A stretch of DNA of 13,214 bases, from contig DVKW01000074.1 in assembly GCA_018715855.1 (NCBI GenBank), forward strand, positions 1 to 13,214, written 5' to 3'. The notes beneath the pieces are model-generated. The model did not search any database. It worked only from the letters and a program-made list of their open reading frames with translations, and was not told the DNA's origin. The first letter of the stretch is position 1. Each line of letters starts with the position of its first letter. This DNA comes from Candidatus Galligastranaerophilus intestinigallinarum. Lineage in GTDB: Bacteria > Cyanobacteriota > Vampirovibrionia > Gastranaerophilales > Gastranaerophilaceae. Made by a program: the position numbers and the translations under genes. This document shows positions 7,693 through 12,985 of the stretch, piece by piece.

Positions 7693-7707
7693 GATTATAT
7701 CATAATC
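7693..7707 (-). promoter_or_regulatory. Extended -10 promoter of the AsmA-like gene, inside a small dyad
   Basis: The minus strand has TGA-TATAAT at 7702-7694, with TTTGTT (7716-7721) as a possible -35 at 16 bp spacing. The predicted start near 7687 gives a leader of about 21 nt, the same as for skp. The box is enclosed in an inverted repeat, GATTAT-(3)-ATAATC (7693-7707), which could be an operator or simply follow from A+T richness. Confidence 0.6.
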
Positions 7708-7752
7708 GAGAGAGAAACAAAAACCGTATAAAATTTTATTCTGTCGGCTGAT

Positions 7753-8259
7753 TTATTGTTTTATGCCGTGGGCATATTTATTTTGTTCTGCAATCATTTC
7801 CATAAATGAAAATACTCTGATGCCTGAATACCCGCCGCCGTTATTATCAGCTTCAATATCATTCAAATCGCTTTTGTAATCGGAATATTTATCGTATAAA
7901 GATTTATCGTTTCTATCTATTGCATATGCAAGCATTTTATCAATAACATCTGAAATGTTATCTATAATGTCATCTATTGTATCGTTTTCAGAAACCTTAA
8001 CGCCTATTTTATCGGCCAAATCTTCGGCTTTATCTCTCAAATCTTGGTTTTCGCCGTTATTTTTATCGGTTGAATCAGCATCAGATTGATTTGATTCTTC
8101 AGCTTTTTTAATCGCAGCGTTTGCTTCACTTGCGGACGAAACACTGTTTGGGTCTATGCCAAGGTTATTCAATTTTTCGATAATATCATCCGTCAGTTTA
8201 TTTACATCTCGTAAATAAACGCTTGCACTCATTGCGGATGATATAGCGTTAATAGACAT
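7753..8259 (-). CDS. Small acidic hypothetical protein
   Basis: I do not recognise this 168-residue protein. It begins MSINAISSAMSASVYLRDVN, with no hydrophobic signal core. It is mostly polar and acidic, with an Asp/Glu/Ser/Asn-rich middle (about 42-78) and predicted helices around 21-33, 74-88 and 92-116 (DTIDDIIDNISDVIDKMLAY). A glycine turn (NNGGGYSGIRVFSFMEM, 139-155) precedes a helical C-terminus. It has no cysteine. The Ser/Ala-rich amphipathic N-terminus is loosely like those of proteins exported without a cleaved signal, but that is weak evidence. A GAAAGG Shine-Dalgarno sits 7 nt before the ATG. It lies between sdaAA and the AsmA-like gene on the same strand, with dyads upstream (8272-8312) and a separate promoter downstream, so it may be transcribed alone. 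Function unknown. Confidence 0.8.
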   Translation of the reverse strand: MSINAISSAMSASVYLRDVNKLTDDIIEKLNNLGIDPNSVSSASEANAAIKKAEESNQSDADSTDKNNGENQDLRDKAEDLADKIGVKVSENDTIDDIIDNISDVIDKMLAYAIDRNDKSLYDKYSDYKSDLNDIEADNNGGGYSGIRVFSFMEMIAEQNKYAHGIKQ

Positions 8260-8271
8260 TTATAAACCTTT

Positions 8272-8298
8272 CTTAGTTTTTTTTAATGAGAAACTAAG
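8272..8298. other. Inverted repeat in the leader of the 168-aa gene
   Basis: CTTAGTTT (8272-8279) and AAACTAAG (8291-8298) form an 8-bp stem with an 11-nt A/T-rich loop, just upstream of the Shine-Dalgarno of the 168-aa gene. The outer arm abuts the palindrome at 8296-8312. It could be a leader hairpin or part of a terminator for sdaAA; a run of seven or more A on the minus strand occupies the loop, not the 3' side, so it is not a standard terminator. Confidence 0.45.
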
Positions 8299-8312
8299 GG
8301 TTGTCAACCCTT
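8296..8312 (-). promoter_or_regulatory. 17-bp palindrome containing a consensus -35 (TTGACA)
   Basis: AAGGGTTG and CAACCCTT flank a single central base, a perfect 17-bp dyad. On the minus strand its core reads TTGACA (8307-8302), an exact -35 hexamer 43 bp upstream of the ATG at 8259; the matching -10 is poor (TAAAAA at 16 bp spacing). It may be a repressor site over the promoter of the 168-aa gene. Alternatively, with a 7-bp stem and 3-nt loop, it is a weak terminator for the sda genes. Confidence 0.45.
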
Positions 8313-8378
8313 TTATAAAATCTTTATCGACAATTTTTTAAACCAACTTTAAAAAAATAAGAGCAATATTAAGAAATA

Positions 8379-9239
8379 TTAAGATATGATATTATCTTTT
8401 TTAAATGAAAGAGCACTTTTAACAACAGCAAGGCCTGCTTCCGAACTTTCCTTTAATTTGGGCGACATTAAAAGCCCTGTTTCTTTCATTGCATCAACAA
8501 CTTCATCAAGCGGAATTTTTGATTTTATGCCCGATAGCGCAAGATAGCTTGCAGTTATTGCATGCTGAGCCAAAAACGGGTTTCTTTTAACACAAGGAAC
8601 TTCAACAAGCCCTAAAACAGGGTCGCAAGTTAAACCCAAAATGTTTTTAAGAGCAAGCGCCACGCTGTTTAAAACCATATCCGTATTTCCGCCCGATAAA
8701 AAAGTTAGTGCAGCGGAAGCCATTGAAGATGCAAGCCCGCATTCAGCTTGGCAACCTGCAGATGCACCTGCGGGGGGTACTTTATCGGATACAATTCTTC
8801 CTATTTCACCTGCAACAATAAGAGCATTAACAATTTCATTATCGGTTTTATTAAATTCTTCCATATAAGCAACCAAAACCCCGGGCACAATGCCTGATGA
8901 ACCCGCCGTGGGGCAAGCTGCAATTTTACCCATTCTTGCGTTTTCTTCAATTGTTGCAAAAGAATATAAAATAGCTTTTTTTGAAAAATTTGAAATAAGG
9001 CCTAAATTGCCGTTATTGATTAATTTAGAAGTATTATCCCCCGACAAACCGCTTTTTGAAAGCTCGTTTGAATTTAAGCCGTTTTTAATTGCTGTTTTCA
9101 TAGAAGAAAAAATATCAAAAATTTTATTTTTCAATTCATCTTGTTTGATATCGCACAAAAAAGCCTGTTCTTTAAGAATAATTTCAGGGTCAATAAATTC
9201 TTGAAATTTGTTTTTAAATTCTTCAAACGTACTTAACAT
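8379..9239 (-). CDS. sdaAA: L-serine dehydratase, iron-sulfur-dependent, alpha subunit
   Basis: This 286-residue protein is the catalytic subunit of the [4Fe-4S] L-serine dehydratase, which converts L-serine to pyruvate and ammonia in the cytosol. Family signatures are strong: AACPTAGSSGIVPGVLVAYM (107-126), PPAGASAGCQAECGLASSMA (155-174), GLTCDPVLGLVEVPCVKRNP (202-221) and GLLMSPKLKESSEAGLAV near the C-terminus. Cysteines available as cluster ligands are C163 or C167, C205 and C216; in characterised homologues three cysteines hold the cluster and leave one iron open for serine. The first 90 residues are more variable, as usual. Its ATG overlaps the last base of the sdaAB stop codon (TAATG), so translation is coupled and both subunits are probably made in equal amounts. 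The split into two genes is the Firmicute-type arrangement, unlike the single-chain enzyme of Escherichia coli. Confidence 0.97.
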   Translation of the reverse strand: MLSTFEEFKNKFQEFIDPEIILKEQAFLCDIKQDELKNKIFDIFSSMKTAIKNGLNSNELSKSGLSGDNTSKLINNGNLGLISNFSKKAILYSFATIEENARMGKIAACPTAGSSGIVPGVLVAYMEEFNKTDNEIVNALIVAGEIGRIVSDKVPPAGASAGCQAECGLASSMASAALTFLSGGNTDMVLNSVALALKNILGLTCDPVLGLVEVPCVKRNPFLAQHAITASYLALSGIKSKIPLDEVVDAMKETGLLMSPKLKESSEAGLAVVKSALSFKKDNIIS

Positions 9240-9916
9240 TAAAATTTAAGCCTTTCAATATATCTTATTAAATAAATGCCGCCAATTGCCTTAATTTTTT
9301 CAAATAAAGAATAAGGAAGCTTTGAATCAAGGCAAATTCCCATGGAAGCACCCATGCCTTTTGCCTTTCTGTCGCAGTTCATAGAGGCTATATTTATATT
9401 TTGAGCTTGAATTAAATTTGCAACCCTATATATCATCCCCGGCGCATCCTTATACATTAAAAGCAAAGTATTGTAATCGCCCTTAAAATTAAAACTAAAC
9501 CCGTTTATTTCTTCAATTAAAATTTCACCTGCGCCAATTGAACACCCCTTAACGGTTATTGTTTCGCCTTCATTATTTTGCATAATAAAATCAACAGAAT
9601 TTGGGTGTCTGTTGTAATCTTCAAAATTGTTAAATTCAAATTGAATATTTCTGCATTTTGCAATTTCAAAAGAATTTTTAATTTCAACGGAATCTACATC
9701 AAAGCCCAAAATTCCCGCTAAAAGAGCCATTTGTGTTCCATGGCCCTGCCCTGTTTTAACAAAAGAATTATACAAATTAAAAACAACCTTATTTGGGACA
9801 GAACCAAAAATTTTACCCGCAATAAGCCCCAAGCGGCATGCACCTGCCGTGTGTGAACTTGAAGGCCCAACCATAACAGGCCCCAAAATATCTAAAATTG
9901 TTTTTTTATTTTGCAT
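9239..9916 (-). CDS. sdaAB: L-serine dehydratase, iron-sulfur-dependent, beta subunit (ACT domain)
   Basis: The 225-residue beta subunit pairs with SdaAA. The N-terminal SDH-beta domain shows LDILGPVMVGPSSSHTAGAC (8-27), the family hallmark, then FVKTGQGHGTQMALLAGILG (52-71) and RHPNSVDF (103-110). A C-terminal ACT domain runs from about 149 to 222 (LLMYKDAPGMIYRVANLIQA, NINIASMNCDRKAKG), a fold usually linked to amino-acid sensing or subunit contact. The start is uncertain. I chose ATG 9916; an in-frame TTG at 9922 would add two residues. Neither has a Shine-Dalgarno. On the minus strand TTTCAA and TATATT with 17-bp spacing place transcription start near 9922, so the mRNA would have almost no leader. 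The gene is divergent from the parvulin gene, sharing a 78-bp spacer that contains a 14-bp palindrome. Confidence 0.95.
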   Translation of the reverse strand: MQNKKTILDILGPVMVGPSSSHTAGACRLGLIAGKIFGSVPNKVVFNLYNSFVKTGQGHGTQMALLAGILGFDVDSVEIKNSFEIAKCRNIQFEFNNFEDYNRHPNSVDFIMQNNEGETITVKGCSIGAGEILIEEINGFSFNFKGDYNTLLLMYKDAPGMIYRVANLIQAQNINIASMNCDRKAKGMGASMGICLDSKLPYSLFEKIKAIGGIYLIRYIERLKF

Positions 9917-9928
9917 AGTCAAAATTTT

Positions 9929-9952
9929 AATATAAAATCGGGCGTTTTCAAT
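9929..9952 (-). promoter_or_regulatory. Candidate sdaAB promoter giving a near-leaderless mRNA
   Basis: On the minus strand TTTCAA (9952-9947) and TATATT (9934-9929), 17 bp apart except for a possible one-base shift of the -35, would start transcription near 9922, only about 6 nt before ATG 9916. No ribosome-binding site is present, which agrees with a very short leader. The -35 lies inside the palindrome at 9945-9958. Confidence 0.4.
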
Positions 9953-9958
9953 TGAAAA
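9945..9958. promoter_or_regulatory. 14-bp palindrome between the divergent sdaAB and parvulin genes
   Basis: TTTTCAATTGAAAA is a perfect dyad. It overlaps the proposed -35 of sdaAB on the minus strand. On the plus strand its TTTTCA (9945-9950) stands 17 bp before TAGAAT (9968-9973), a weak promoter for the parvulin gene. It could bind a regulator of both genes, or arise from A/T richness. Confidence 0.4.
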
Positions 9959-9994
9959 TTTTTACTATAGAATGAAAACACAGGAGATTTATTT

Positions 9995-10372
9995 ATGAAA
10001 AAATTATTAACGGCATTAATTCTTATCTTAGGGCTTTTTCTGTTGCCCCTTTGTGCTTATTCAAAACAAAATATAGACCCGAATGCAGATAAATACACGG
10101 AAGTTCACGCACTGCACATTTTAACAAGAACCAAAAACCAAGCAAAAGCTGTTATCATGAGAGTTAATAACGGCGAGAGCTTTAAACAATTGGCAAGGCA
10201 GTTTTCAAATTGCCCGTCAGGAAAAGTCGGCGGAGATTTAGGGTGGTTTCAAAGAGGCCAAATGGTGCCTGAATTTGAAAAAGCAGCCTTTGAAACGCCG
10301 ATTGGTGAAATGTCAGACCCCGTGCAAACGGAATTCGGCTGGCATGTTATCAAGGTTATTGATAAAAGGTAA
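9995..10372 (+). CDS. Secreted single-domain parvulin-type peptidyl-prolyl isomerase
   Basis: This 125-residue protein is a signal peptide followed by one parvulin (PpiC/rotamase) domain, which speeds cis-trans isomerisation of prolyl bonds. Residues 1-23 form the signal (MKKLLTALILILGLFLLPLC, cleavage likely after AYS), so it acts in the periplasm. The domain (about 35-125) shows all hallmarks: HALHILTRTKNQA (38-50), FKQLARQFSNCPSGKVGGDL (63-82), GWFQRGQMVPEFEKAAFETP (83-102) and FGWHVIKVIDKR (114-125), with H41, C73 and H117 at the usual active-site positions. There is no SurA-like chaperone domain, so it is smaller than most exported parvulins. AGGAG lies 8 nt before the ATG. A cysteine at 20 is not in a good lipobox. 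A role in outer-membrane protein folding is inferred from location and the presence of Skp. Confidence 0.95.
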   Translation: MKKLLTALILILGLFLLPLCAYSKQNIDPNADKYTEVHALHILTRTKNQAKAVIMRVNNGESFKQLARQFSNCPSGKVGGDLGWFQRGQMVPEFEKAAFETPIGEMSDPVQTEFGWHVIKVIDKR

Positions 10373-10527
10373 TCAAAATGAAATAATGTTATCTGTCGGA
10401 TATTCTAATAAGACAGTAAACTGATTTTTTAAATATAAAACTGAAAATAAAATCTAACATAATAATCCTTACAACTATATTTTTAAATTCGGAAAAATAA
10501 CATAAAAACTTTAGCAAATTTTAAAAA
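10373..10527. other. 155-bp intergenic stretch with no clear signal
   Basis: This is the longest gap without a gene. It is very A+T rich. A short CAGT-AA-ACTG hairpin with six T after it (10414-10430) might weakly terminate the parvulin transcript, and a 5-bp CTGTC/GACAG repeat (10393-10416) overlaps it. No convincing promoter for the next gene and no riboswitch-like fold could be recognised by eye. Confidence 0.4.
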
Positions 10528-11028
10528 ATGTTAAATAAAAACTACGAGCCAAACCAATATTACGAAGAATTTATTTCAAACAGAGAAGCCATTTTAGCGC
10601 ATTTGTCGCCAAAGGGGCTTACTTTAAAATTTTTGTGGAAAAACCCTGATGAAGTTATTATAAATAATTTTTCAACATCGCCATTTTTCCAGCTTTATTT
10701 CAAAAACGAAATAACATTTCTTCTTTTAAAATTTGCAGATTTAAAATGGATTGATATACCGCTTGTTTTTACAAAAAATACAAAAAGCCTTTTTTCTTTT
10801 GACGAGGATAATTTCCCCTGCGATATTCTTCTTGCAAATTCAAACACCGGCAAATTATTTTTACATAAAACTTATAATATGCCGAAAGGAATTACAAAGG
10901 CGCTTGTGCAAGCCGTTCATCTTCAAAAAGATTTAACCAAAAAAGCAGCCATAGAAAAAATTAATAATATTCGCTCCTCTTATTCGGCCTCTGAAATGTC
11001 AAGGCTTTCATTGGGAAAATTAAAATAG
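10528..11028 (+). CDS. Hypothetical protein, 166 aa
   Basis: I do not recognise this protein. It begins MLNKNYEPNQYYEEFISNRE, has no signal peptide and no membrane helix, though FFQLYFKNEITFLLLKFADL (about 53-72) is hydrophobic and aromatic. The first two thirds read as alternating beta strands and loops (TLKFLWKNPDEVIINNF, DIPLVFTKNTKSLFSFDEDN, CDILLANSNTGKLFLH). The last third is helical and basic (ITKALVQAVHLQKDLTKKAAIEK, then ENIRSSYSA-like residues up to RLSLGKLK). There is one cysteine. No Shine-Dalgarno precedes the ATG, and only As and Ts lie within 15 nt, so translation may be weak or leaderless; there is no better in-frame start near. The gene stands alone between the parvulin and the NifU-like gene on the same strand. 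Codon use is A+T rich like most of the window and unlike the next two genes. Function unknown. Confidence 0.75.
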   Translation: MLNKNYEPNQYYEEFISNREAILAHLSPKGLTLKFLWKNPDEVIINNFSTSPFFQLYFKNEITFLLLKFADLKWIDIPLVFTKNTKSLFSFDEDNFPCDILLANSNTGKLFLHKTYNMPKGITKALVQAVHLQKDLTKKAAIEKINNIRSSYSASEMSRLSLGKLK

Positions 11029-11048
11029 ATACATTTTACATTCTTTTT

Positions 11049-11077
11049 TGTTTACGATAAATTATTTATTGTAATTT
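11049..11077 (+). promoter_or_regulatory. Candidate promoter of the NifU-like/GGGtGRT pair
   Basis: TTGTTT (11049-11054) and TAATTT (11072-11077) are 17 bp apart and would start transcription near 11084, about 17 nt before the start codon and just ahead of the AGGAG site at 11090-11094. The match to consensus is moderate. Confidence 0.4.
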
Positions 11078-11100
11078 GATATCACAAAAAGGAGTAAGAA

Positions 11101-11802
11101 ATGGATTCGATACAAATCACTCATGAAGTTGAACAAATGTGTCCTATCAAAAGAGGAGTTAAAGGCGAACCTGCACCTATTCCTCAAGAAGGAGCTTGGA
11201 CAAAAGCAAAAGAAATTAAAGATATTTCAGGCTTAACCCACGGTTGCGGCTGCTGCGCACCTCAACAAGGCACCTGCAAATTAACCTTAAACGTTAAAAA
11301 CGGCATTATTCAAGAAGCTTTGGTTGAAACAATCGGCTGCTCCGGCATGACTCATTCTGCTGCTATGGCAGGTGAAATTCTCCCCGGCAAAACAATTCTT
11401 GAAGCCCTAAATACAGACCTTGTTTGCGATGCTATTAACGTTGCTATGAGAGAATTATTCTTACAAATTGTTTACGGCAGAACACAAACTGCATTCTCTG
11501 AAGGCGGTCTTCCTGTCGGCGCAGGCTTAGAAGACTTAGGCAAAGGTTTATGCTCAATGGTTGGTACAATCCATTCAACAAAACAAAAAGGCCCAAGATA
11601 CCTTTCGTTAACAGAAGGCTACATTTTAGAACTCGGCCTTGATAAAAACGATGAAATCATTGGTTATAAATTCGTTAACTTAGGAAAAGTAATGGATGCA
11701 ATTAAAAAAGGCGTTGATTACAAAGAAGCATTTGAAAAAAATATAGGTACATACGGCAGATTTAACGAAGCCGTTAAAACAATCGACCCTAGAAAAGAAT
11801 AG
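11101..11802 (+). CDS. NifU/IscU-like iron-sulfur scaffold protein, long form
   Basis: The 233-residue protein contains a NifU N-terminal/IscU-like scaffold core. KLTLNVKNGIIQEALVETIGCSG (60-82) followed by GKTILEAL (96-103) aligns with IscU's beta strand, second ligand cysteine (here C80) and GKTLDEA helix. LCSMVGTIHST (150-160) resembles the third-ligand segment CSVLAEDA, giving C151. The first ligand would be C52 or C59 in GCGCCAPQQGTC, a cysteine-dense segment (C49, C51, C52, C59) richer than in IscU. C14 and C109 are also present. A C-terminal part (about 165-233) adds a beta hairpin and helix (YLSLTEGYILELGLDKNDEI). It probably carries a transient Fe-S cluster in the cytosol. AGGAG is 6 nt before the ATG. 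The GGGtGRT gene follows after 42 bp. No nif, isc or suf cysteine desulfurase is present nearby, so the sulfur source is not shown. Codons are more G+C rich than those of its left neighbours. Confidence 0.88.
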   Translation: MDSIQITHEVEQMCPIKRGVKGEPAPIPQEGAWTKAKEIKDISGLTHGCGCCAPQQGTCKLTLNVKNGIIQEALVETIGCSGMTHSAAMAGEILPGKTILEALNTDLVCDAINVAMRELFLQIVYGRTQTAFSEGGLPVGAGLEDLGKGLCSMVGTIHSTKQKGPRYLSLTEGYILELGLDKNDEIIGYKFVNLGKVMDAIKKGVDYKEAFEKNIGTYGRFNEAVKTIDPRKE

Positions 11803-11844
11803 TTTATTAGTTTAGTTTAAAGTTTAATCGTAAAGGAAATAAAA

Positions 11845-12846
11845 ATGGCAAAATTTGAAGGACAAGACAGACGTGAAAAATCATTGGCTCCCGTTCTTGA
11901 AAAATACGGTTTTAGTTCGTTAGATGAAGCTAATGAATTATGTTTGTCAAAAGGTATAAATGTAGATGAAATCGTTAAAGGCATTCAGCCAATCGCTTTT
12001 GATAACGCTTCTTGGGCATATACATTAGGTTGCGCTATTGCAATTAAAAAAGGCATTAAAAATGCAGCAGATGCAGCGGAAGCAATTGGCGAAGGCTTGC
12101 AAGCTTTTGCAGTGCCGGGGTCTGTAGGCGACACAAGAAAAGTTGGCTTAGGCCACGGTAACTTGGGCGCTATGCTTTTAAGAGAAGAAACAAAATGCTT
12201 CTGCTTCTTAGCAGGCCATGAATCTTTTGCAGCTGCAGAAGGTGCAATCGGTATTGCAAGAAACGCAAATAAAGTTAGAAAAGAACCTTTAAGAGTTATC
12301 TTAAACGGCCTTGGCAAAGACGCCGCTTATATCATTTCAAGAATCAACGGTTTTACTCATGTTGAAACAGAATATGATTACAAAACAGGCGAATTAAAAG
12401 TTGTTAAAGAAACCGCATTTTCAGACGGTGAAAGAGCAAAAGTTAAATGCTACGGCGCTGATGATGTTTCTGAAGGCGTTGCAATTATGAGAAAAGAAGG
12501 CGTTGACGTTTCTATTACAGGTAACTCAACCAACCCGACAAGGTTCCAACACCCTGTTGCAGGCACATACAAAAAATGGTGCTTTGAAAACAACAAAAAA
12601 TATTTCTCAGTTGCATCAGGCGGCGGCACAGGAAGAACTCTTCACCCTGATAACGTTGCAGCAGGCCCGGCAAGCTACGGCATGACGGATACTATGGGCA
12701 GAATGCACGGTGATGCTCAATTTGCAGGTTCATCATCAGTTCCTGCTCACGTTGAAATGATGGGCGTTATCGGCATGGGAAATAACCCCATGGTTGGTGC
12801 AACCGTTGCAGTCGCAGTTGCTGTTGAAAAAGCAATGAACAAATAA
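11845..12846 (+). CDS. GGGtGRT-family protein (function unknown)
   Basis: This 333-residue protein carries ASGGGTGRTLHPDN at 257-270, the motif that names the GGGtGRT family, a conserved family without an established biochemical role that I know of. Other conserved-looking stretches are WAYTLGCAIAIKKG (57-70), AFAVPGSVGDTRKVGLGHGN (87-106), CFCFLAGHESFAAAEGAIGI (118-137), ITGNSTNPTRFQHPVAGTYK (224-243) and MGRMHGDAQFAGSSSVPAHV (284-303). It has six cysteines (33, 63, 118, 120, 202, 246), including a CxC, and glycine-rich turns, but no signal peptide or membrane helix. GGGTGRT is not a Walker A motif. A Shine-Dalgarno AAAGGA lies 7 nt before the ATG. The gene follows the NifU-like scaffold by 42 bp and ends in a strong terminator, so the two form a two-gene operon. 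I infer a cytosolic partner or client of the scaffold; an enzyme using an Fe-S cluster is possible but unproven. Confidence 0.93.
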   Translation: MAKFEGQDRREKSLAPVLEKYGFSSLDEANELCLSKGINVDEIVKGIQPIAFDNASWAYTLGCAIAIKKGIKNAADAAEAIGEGLQAFAVPGSVGDTRKVGLGHGNLGAMLLREETKCFCFLAGHESFAAAEGAIGIARNANKVRKEPLRVILNGLGKDAAYIISRINGFTHVETEYDYKTGELKVVKETAFSDGERAKVKCYGADDVSEGVAIMRKEGVDVSITGNSTNPTRFQHPVAGTYKKWCFENNKKYFSVASGGGTGRTLHPDNVAAGPASYGMTDTMGRMHGDAQFAGSSSVPAHVEMMGVIGMGNNPMVGATVAVAVAVEKAMNK

Positions 12847-12861
12847 GGCTTAAACACAAAT

Positions 12862-12894
12862 AAAAAAGCGGTCTTAAAAGGGCCGCTTTTTTTT
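12862..12894 (+). terminator. Rho-independent terminator of the NifU-like/GGGtGRT operon
   Basis: A6-GCGGTC (12862-12873) pairs with GGCCGC-T6 (12881-12892) through a 12-bp stem with one G-U pair and a 7-nt loop, followed by eight T in all. It starts 16 bp after the GGGtGRT stop codon. It has the same A6-GCGG/CCGC-T6 build as the terminator at 3895-3925. Confidence 0.93.
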
Positions 12895-12937
12895 GTAACA
12901 ATATTTTACAATTTTTCAAAAAATTGAAATTTTTGCC

Positions 12938-12976
12938 TATATATATACTTTATACATATATACGCTATGCTATAAA
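12938..12976 (+). promoter_or_regulatory. TATA-rich promoter region of the acidic gene
   Basis: After the operon terminator a new promoter is needed. The stretch has many overlapping TATA-type boxes (TATACA at 12951, TATAAA at 12971), but no single pair of -35 and -10 boxes stands out, so only the region is given. Confidence 0.35.
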
Positions 12977-12985
12977 GGATTTTTT

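Noticed and set aside
8641..9204. Two plus-strand frames opposite sdaAA
   Set aside because: They mirror highly conserved serine dehydratase motifs and have no start signals.
10393..10430. Terminator after the parvulin gene
   Set aside because: The stem is only 4-5 bp with either a 2-nt or a 14-nt loop; noted as possible, not called.
11101..11802. Nitrogen fixation locus because of NifU similarity
   Set aside because: No nifHDK, nifS or nifB is present; the NifU N-terminal/IscU fold is widespread outside nitrogen fixation.
11985..12317. A 110-codon minus-strand frame inside the GGGtGRT gene
   Set aside because: It is the antisense of conserved GGGtGRT sequence and has Pro/Ala/Ser/Lys composition typical of a shadow frame.
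12615..12650. GGGTGRT as a nucleotide-binding P-loop
   Set aside because: It lacks the GxxxxGK[ST] spacing and the lysine of Walker A; it is the family's own motif.
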